This document shows positions 59,979-64,000 of a DNA stretch of 64,000 bases, one piece after another. A program made the translations under genes and the position numbers. Numbering within the stretch: position 1 is the stretch's first letter; every line of letters begins with the position of its first letter. Below the pieces are notes generated by a model, which searched no databases, was not told the DNA's origin, and saw only the letters and a list, made by a program, of their open reading frames with translations. Source of the DNA: Saccharothrix obliqua (lineage in GTDB: Bacteria > Actinomycetota > Actinomycetes > Mycobacteriales > Pseudonocardiaceae); contig NZ_JAHXGQ010000009.1 of assembly GCF_019375475.1 (NCBI RefSeq), forward strand, positions 186,001-250,000. The letters are read 5' to 3'.

Positions 59979-60761
59979 ATGGGGGAGCGCTCGGACATCG
60001 ACCTGACCAGACCCAGCGCCGCACGGGTCTACGACTACTACCTCGGCGGCGCGCACAACTTCGCGGTCGACCGCGAGATGGCGCGCCAGGCCATCGCCAT
60101 GTGGCCGGAGGTGCCGCTGATCATGCAGGCCAACCGCGCCTTCCTGCGGCGGGCGGTGGAGTTCTGCGCGGCACGGGGCGTCGACCAGTTCCTGGACCTC
60201 GGCTCGGGCATCCCGACCGCGGGCAACGTGCACGAGGTGGCCCGCACCGCCAACCCCGAGGCGCACGTGGTCTACGTGGACAGCGACCCGATCGCGGTGA
60301 CGTACAGCCGCACCATCCTCGGCGACGACCGGCGGACCGCCGTGGTGCAGGAGGACCTGCGCGACCCGGGCGCGGTGCTGGCGGCGGCCGGGGAGCTGCT
60401 CGACTTCGCCCGCCCGGTGGCCGTGATGATGGTGGCGGTCCTGCACTTCGTGCCGGACGGGGACCGGCCCGAGGACGTGGTGGCCGCCTACCGGGACGCC
60501 GTGGTGCCCGGCAGCCACCTCGTCGTCTCGCACGCCACCCACGACGGCCAGGCCGACACCCACCAGGAGCTGTACCGCAAGCGCACGTCGACCCCCATGA
60601 CCATGCGGTCGGCGGACCGGGTGCGGTCGTTGTTCGCCGGGTTCGAGCTGGTCGAGCCGGGCGTGGTGCACCTGCCGCGGTGGCGGCCCTCGTCGCCGGA
60701 CGACGTGGGCGACCACCCGGAGCGCTTCGCCGGCCTGGCCGCGGTGGGCCGCAAGCCCTGA
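59979..60761 (+). CDS. SAM-dependent methyltransferase (DUF574/SAV2177 type)
   Basis: A protein of 260 residues from ATG 59979. Family signature: SAARVYDYYLGGAHNFAVDR near the N-terminus, SAM-binding FLDLGSGIPTAGNVHEVAR, VVYVDSDPIAVTYSRTIL and VAVMMVAVLHFVPD. The family is highly amplified in actinomycetes and its substrates are unknown. It ends just before a perfect palindromic terminator. Confidence 0.9.
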   Translation: MGERSDIDLTRPSAARVYDYYLGGAHNFAVDREMARQAIAMWPEVPLIMQANRAFLRRAVEFCAARGVDQFLDLGSGIPTAGNVHEVARTANPEAHVVYVDSDPIAVTYSRTILGDDRRTAVVQEDLRDPGAVLAAAGELLDFARPVAVMMVAVLHFVPDGDRPEDVVAAYRDAVVPGSHLVVSHATHDGQADTHQELYRKRTSTPMTMRSADRVRSLFAGFELVEPGVVHLPRWRPSSPDDVGDHPERFAGLAAVGRKP

Positions 60762-60766
60762 CACGC

Positions 60767-60794
60767 GAAGGGCCCCGCCGCGGCGGGGCCCTTC
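60767..60794. terminator. bidirectional intrinsic terminator
   Basis: A perfect 28-bp palindrome (arms GAAGGGCCCCGCC/GGCGGGGCCCTTC around a GC centre) lies between the convergent methyltransferase and UbiA genes. Confidence 0.85.
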
Positions 60795-60801
60795 CCGGTG
60801 C

Positions 60802-61710
60802 TCAGAGGTAGTACGCCAACCCGATGGTGACCAGCCAGAACAGGCCGAGTGCCTGGAGCACGTGGTCCCGGTAGGCCACGTCCTCCGGTGCGCCCGCCTT
60901 GCCGCTGTCCACGTCCACCGCGTACCGCAACATGCCGACCACCAGCGGGATCATCGAGATGACGCTCCACTGGTTCACGGTCCGCTCGGCGATCTGGAAC
61001 GCCCACAGGCCGTACGACATGATCATCACGGCGGCGGCGGTCGCCCACACGAAGCGCAGGTAGCTCTCCGAGTAGTTGCGCAGCGACTTGCGGATGTTCG
61101 CGCCCGTGGTGTGGAACAGCTTGATCTCCGCGTACCGCTTGCCCGCCACGATGAACAACGAGCCGAACGCCGTGACCAGCAGGAACCACTGCGACGGCAC
61201 GATGCCGGCCGCCACGCCGCCCGCGATGAACCGCATCAGGAAGCCGGACGCCACGATGCACAGCTCCAGCACCGGCTGGTGCTTGAGCCCGAAGCAGTAG
61301 CCGAGCTGCACCGCCAGGTACACCACGACGATGGTGACCAGTTCCCAGTTCGCCGTGTACGCCAGGGCGAGCGAGCCGAGCACCAGCACCACGGCCGCGC
61401 CGTACGCCAGCGGCACCGGCACGACGCCCGCCGCGATGGGCCGGTTCTTCTTGGTCGGGTGCGCCCGGTCGGCCTCCACGTCCTTCGCGTCGTTGACCAG
61501 GTAGATCGACGACGCGGCGAGCGAGAACACCACGAACGCCAGCGCCGCCGACGTCAGCACGGAGAACTCGGTGATCTGCGCCGACGTGAACGGCGCGGCG
61601 AACACCAGGACGTTCTTCAGCCACTGCTTCGGCCGCATGGCGCGGACCAGGCCGCCGACCACGCCGCCGGAGCGCCGCTCGGTCGCCGCCTCCGACGCGG
61701 TGGCGCTCAT
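60802..61710 (-). CDS. decaprenyl-phosphate phosphoribosyltransferase (UbiA family)
   Basis: A protein of 302 residues from ATG 61710, with nine hydrophobic helices. Motif 1 is YLVNDAKDVEADRAHPTKKN (NDxxDxxxD) with RPKQWLKNVLVFAAP before it. The second acidic motif region lies around GKRYAEIKLFH. This is the Rv3806c/DprP type that attaches 5-phosphoribose to decaprenyl phosphate, the first step towards DPA, the arabinose donor for arabinogalactan. Its start overlaps the PAP2 gene stop by 4 bp, and the Emb-like gene lies upstream in the same operon. Confidence 0.93.
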   Translation of the reverse strand: MSATASEAATERRSGGVVGGLVRAMRPKQWLKNVLVFAAPFTSAQITEFSVLTSAALAFVVFSLAASSIYLVNDAKDVEADRAHPTKKNRPIAAGVVPVPLAYGAAVVLVLGSLALAYTANWELVTIVVVYLAVQLGYCFGLKHQPVLELCIVASGFLMRFIAGGVAAGIVPSQWFLLVTAFGSLFIVAGKRYAEIKLFHTTGANIRKSLRNYSESYLRFVWATAAAVMIMSYGLWAFQIAERTVNQWSVISMIPLVVGMLRYAVDVDSGKAGAPEDVAYRDHVLQALGLFWLVTIGLAYYL

Positions 61711-62234
61711 TTCGCGGCCCGTCGCCGCATGAACCGCCGCACGCCACCCGCGACGGCCGCGCCGAGCACCGAGCCCGCCAGCACGTCGGTCGGGTAGTGC
61801 ACGCCCAGCACGAGGCGGCTGACCATCATCGGCGGCACGACCGCCAGCGCGCGGCGCCTGCCGAGCAGCCCGCCGAACAGGACGGCGGCGGCCGTGGTGG
61901 ACGTGGCGTGCGACGACGGGAAGCTGAGCTTGCTCGGCGTGCCCACCAGGACCTGCACGCCCGGGTCGTCCGGGCGCGGGCGGCGCACCACCCGCTTGAC
62001 CGCGATGGAGGCGGCGTGCGCGCCGACCACGCCGGCGGTGGCGATCAGCCACTCGCGCCGGCGTTCCCGGTCGACCAGCGCGCCCACCGCGCCGAGGGCG
62101 CACCAACCCGCGCTGTGCTCACCGAACAGCGACATGGCCTTGGCCGCCCGGACGACGGGCGGGTTGGCCAACGCCGCCTGGACACCGCGCAGCGCGGCCG
62201 TCTCCCGGCGCGCCGCGGACCGGTCTTCGTCCAT
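61707..62234 (-). CDS. PAP2-family phosphatase (decaprenyl-phosphoribose phosphatase)
   Basis: A protein of 175 residues. All three PAP2 motifs are present: KRVVRRPRP, SFPSSHATS and SRLVLGVHYPTDVLAG. Position between the phosphoribosyltransferase and the arabinosyltransferase matches Rv3807c, proposed to remove the 5-phosphate of decaprenyl-phosphoryl-phosphoribose. It is membrane-bound with three to four helices. The operon is compact: 4-bp overlap downstream and a 21-bp gap upstream. Confidence 0.9.
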   Translation of the reverse strand: MDEDRSAARRETAALRGVQAALANPPVVRAAKAMSLFGEHSAGWCALGAVGALVDRERRREWLIATAGVVGAHAASIAVKRVVRRPRPDDPGVQVLVGTPSKLSFPSSHATSTTAAAVLFGGLLGRRRALAVVPPMMVSRLVLGVHYPTDVLAGSVLGAAVAGGVRRFMRRRAAK

Positions 62235-62255
62235 CTGCTTCTCTCCTGACGGTGA

Positions 62256-64000
62256 TTACTGGACGGGCTGCCAGCCCAAGCGGGTCTGGCGGTTGGCGGT
62301 GACGGTGTACTGGCCGCCGGGGTACGGGTTGTCGATGCGGTACACCTCGATCCTGCGCTCGCCCGGGAAGTCCCGGAAGCGAGCGGTCAGGAACGTCATC
62401 GACGACGACAGCGGCACCTGGCCGAACAACGCGCCCCGGTTCGTCTGCCACACCGAGTCGCCCAGGCCGTCCAGCCACAGCACGGCCTTCGTCACCGGCT
62501 CCACGATGCCGTGCTGCACGACCGGCTGCTGCTGGCAGGGGAACAGGAACGCGATCTGCCAGCCCAGCGCCACCTTCTCGTCCCGGCCGAGGTAGCTGGT
62601 CAGCGGCACGTACCGCTGCACGCTCGGCGAGGTGACGGCGAGCCAGCCGCCGGTGTCGGTGGTGGCGTCGGTGGCGACCAGGCGCATCACGTCGGCGCCC
62701 GCGGGCAGGCCGGTGGAGCCGTCGGCGAGCACCACGTTGCGCCACGCCACCCGGTCGCCCTGGTCGCCCAGGCCGCGCTTGCCCACCACCTCGGGCTCGC
62801 CGGGCCCGCTGCGGCCGTACTCGACGGTCAGCGCGTTGCCGGTGCGGATGCGGCCGGAGACCAGGACCGCGACGGCGGAGTCCGCGGCCAGCGAGTCGGG
62901 CAGCCGGTACCAGCCGGTCGTGACGGCGCCGGTGGTCTTCTCCGGGGTGTTGTCGGCGGTGGCCTCACCGGTCTGGACGAGGCTGCCCCACACCTGCGTG
63001 GCCGCGCCGCCGCCCGGCGGCACGTACGGGGTGAACCAGCCGCCGCCCTCGGTGAAACCGGACACCTGCGCGGACTGGCCGGGCAACGCGGTCAGCGGCT
63101 GGGCCGCGTCCACGTCCAGCACGTCCAGCGCGCCCGCCGCGCCGCAGTTGTCGGCGTGGACGTCGCGGACGTTCGCGGCGGACGGCGAGTAGGTGTCCCA
63201 GGTCCGCTTGGTCGCCACCGCGAAGCCGCCGACCAGGTACAGCACGTTGACCGCGAAGAACACCACGACCAGCGCGGGCACGGCGAGCACCCACGCCTCG
63301 CGGCCCCGGCCGGGCCCGGACCGCTTGAGCACGCGGCCGATGACCAGCGCCAGCACCACCAGGCCGAGCGCCCACCACAGCGGCTGGTCGAACTTCACGA
63401 ACGCCAGCTGCATCGGCTTGTCCTGGTGGGGCAGGCCGAACATCCAGTTGTACGGCCACACGTTGGGGCCGTGCGCGGCCAGCGCGAGCATGAAGCACGC
63501 CGCGACACCGGACGCGATCACGCCCACCAGCGGCAGCTTCGTCTCCCTGGTCAGCTCGCGCGCCAGCGGCACGCCGCCGACCAGCATCAGCGTCAGGAAC
63601 GCGGCGCCGAGGCCGGCCAGGCTGCCGAAGTGGTGGGTCCACTTGCTCGGCGTGAACCACAGCAGCAGCAGGGCGGCCAGCACCGACCAGCCGGACAGCC
63701 ACAGCCGGTAGGACACCGGGATCTTCTTCAGCCGCGCGCCGACCACCAGCAGGACGAACCAGACCAGCGCCAGCAGGCACACCACGACGCCCGCGCGCTT
63801 GGCGTACGAGCCCATCGCGATGTCGTTGAACAGGAACGCCCAGCGCACCCACTCCGAGTACCAGGTCTCCTGGGGCTGGATGGCGTTGAAGATCTCCTGG
63901 CTGCGGGTGAAGTCGTGCAGGCTGCCGTCCACGAAGCCGAGGAACGCGGTCACCGTGCCGGGCGCGACCAGGCAGGCGATCCGCACCAGCAGCCCCGACC
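62256..64000 (-). CDS. Emb-like arabinosyltransferase, C-terminal part (partial)
   Basis: At least 581 residues are present; the N-terminal part is beyond the right edge (the frame is open to 64000). The visible portion has six hydrophobic helices (LVWFVLLVVGARLKKIPVSY; SKWTHHFGSLAGLGAAFLTL; AWVLAVPALVVVFFAVNVLY). A large extracytoplasmic domain of ~330 residues follows, with the Emb C-terminal carbohydrate-binding pattern (WYRLPDSLAADSAVAVLVSG; RRIEVYRIDNPYPGGQYTV). EmbA/B/C use decaprenyl-phosphoryl arabinose to build arabinan. Order with PAP2 and UbiA downstream matches the mycobacterial cell-wall locus in content. Confidence 0.88.
   Translation of the reverse strand, partial: SGLLVRIACLVAPGTVTAFLGFVDGSLHDFTRSQEIFNAIQPQETWYSEWVRWAFLFNDIAMGSYAKRAGVVVCLLALVWFVLLVVGARLKKIPVSYRLWLSGWSVLAALLLLWFTPSKWTHHFGSLAGLGAAFLTLMLVGGVPLARELTRETKLPLVGVIASGVAACFMLALAAHGPNVWPYNWMFGLPHQDKPMQLAFVKFDQPLWWALGLVVLALVIGRVLKRSGPGRGREAWVLAVPALVVVFFAVNVLYLVGGFAVATKRTWDTYSPSAANVRDVHADNCGAAGALDVLDVDAAQPLTALPGQSAQVSGFTEGGGWFTPYVPPGGGAATQVWGSLVQTGEATADNTPEKTTGAVTTGWYRLPDSLAADSAVAVLVSGRIRTGNALTVEYGRSGPGEPEVVGKRGLGDQGDRVAWRNVVLADGSTGLPAGADVMRLVATDATTDTGGWLAVTSPSVQRYVPLTSYLGRDEKVALGWQIAFLFPCQQQPVVQHGIVEPVTKAVLWLDGLGDSVWQTNRGALFGQVPLSSSMTFLTARFRDFPGERRIEVYRIDNPYPGGQYTVTANRQTRLGWQPVQ

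Overview
The window is chromosomal DNA from a high-GC actinomycete, most likely of the order Pseudonocardiales (Saccharothrix/Lentzea/Actinosynnema type). This rests on uniformly GC-rich codon use, arabinogalactan genes at the right edge (UbiA-type phosphoribosyltransferase, PAP2 phosphatase, Emb-like arabinosyltransferase), an ESX-associated EspG/PPE/lipoprotein cluster, a DUF574 methyltransferase, and many GTG/TTG starts. Genus assignment is inference.

Layout. (1) 1-3620: an accessory patch on the 3' side of tRNA-Lys. It holds an XRE/TPR regulator with a formyl-THF cyclo-ligase-like gene, a run of overlapping small ORFs with a Prim-Pol-like protein, and gene debris (phosphotransferase and regulator fragments fused at about 3430). 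(2) 3.6-24.7 kb: mostly ordinary chromosome, with two tRNAs, an L,D-transpeptidase lipoprotein, an ABC-F ATPase, oligoribonuclease, a HerA-like ATPase, an MFS transporter divergent from a GlxA-type regulator, paired PH-domain membrane proteins, a LuxR/TPR regulator, MarR divergent from azoreductase, a fused SecDF, a Kef-type antiporter and DUF305/DUF6153 genes. (3) 24.7-29.07 kb: a clear insertion. A 31-bp perfect direct repeat (24837-24867 and 29035-29065) flanks a segment whose core (25.5-27.7 kb) has much lower GC than the rest. Its intact cargo is a two-gene operon: a 318-aa soluble protein and a 184-aa four-helix membrane protein, neither recognised. The rest is debris: a frameshifted HAD phosphatase, a beheaded GntR-type regulator and the C-terminal half of a frameshifted tyrosine integrase. 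The right repeat copy is the 5' end of an FMN-dependent alpha-hydroxy-acid oxidase gene. A second, diverged integrase tail precedes the left copy, suggesting repeated use of one attachment site. (4) 29-64 kb: oxidase, ESX-associated cluster, a GH16 glucanase with a CelR/CebR-type operator, a PolA-like polymerase divergent from an NTPase/TPR protein, a proline catabolic operon with its PucR-type regulator, a desaturase, a second YidC, a GAF regulator divergent from an aldehyde dehydrogenase homologue that has lost its catalytic residues, GH20 hexosaminidase, CYTH-CHAD protein, an iron-box-controlled formyltransferase, an amidohydrolase, and the arabinan cell-wall genes.

How genes work together. 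pruA and putB with the PucR-type regulator form the proline-to-glutamate route. EspG, the PPE-like protein, the DUF3558 lipoprotein and a small helical protein look like one ESX-associated operon. The UbiA, PAP2 and Emb-like genes are consecutive and probably make and use decaprenyl-phosphoryl arabinose for the cell wall. The best candidate for an undescribed system is the two-gene low-GC cargo at 25511-27029. The aldehyde dehydrogenase pseudoenzyme at 49946 and the nested palindrome at 15369-15501 are the next most unusual items.
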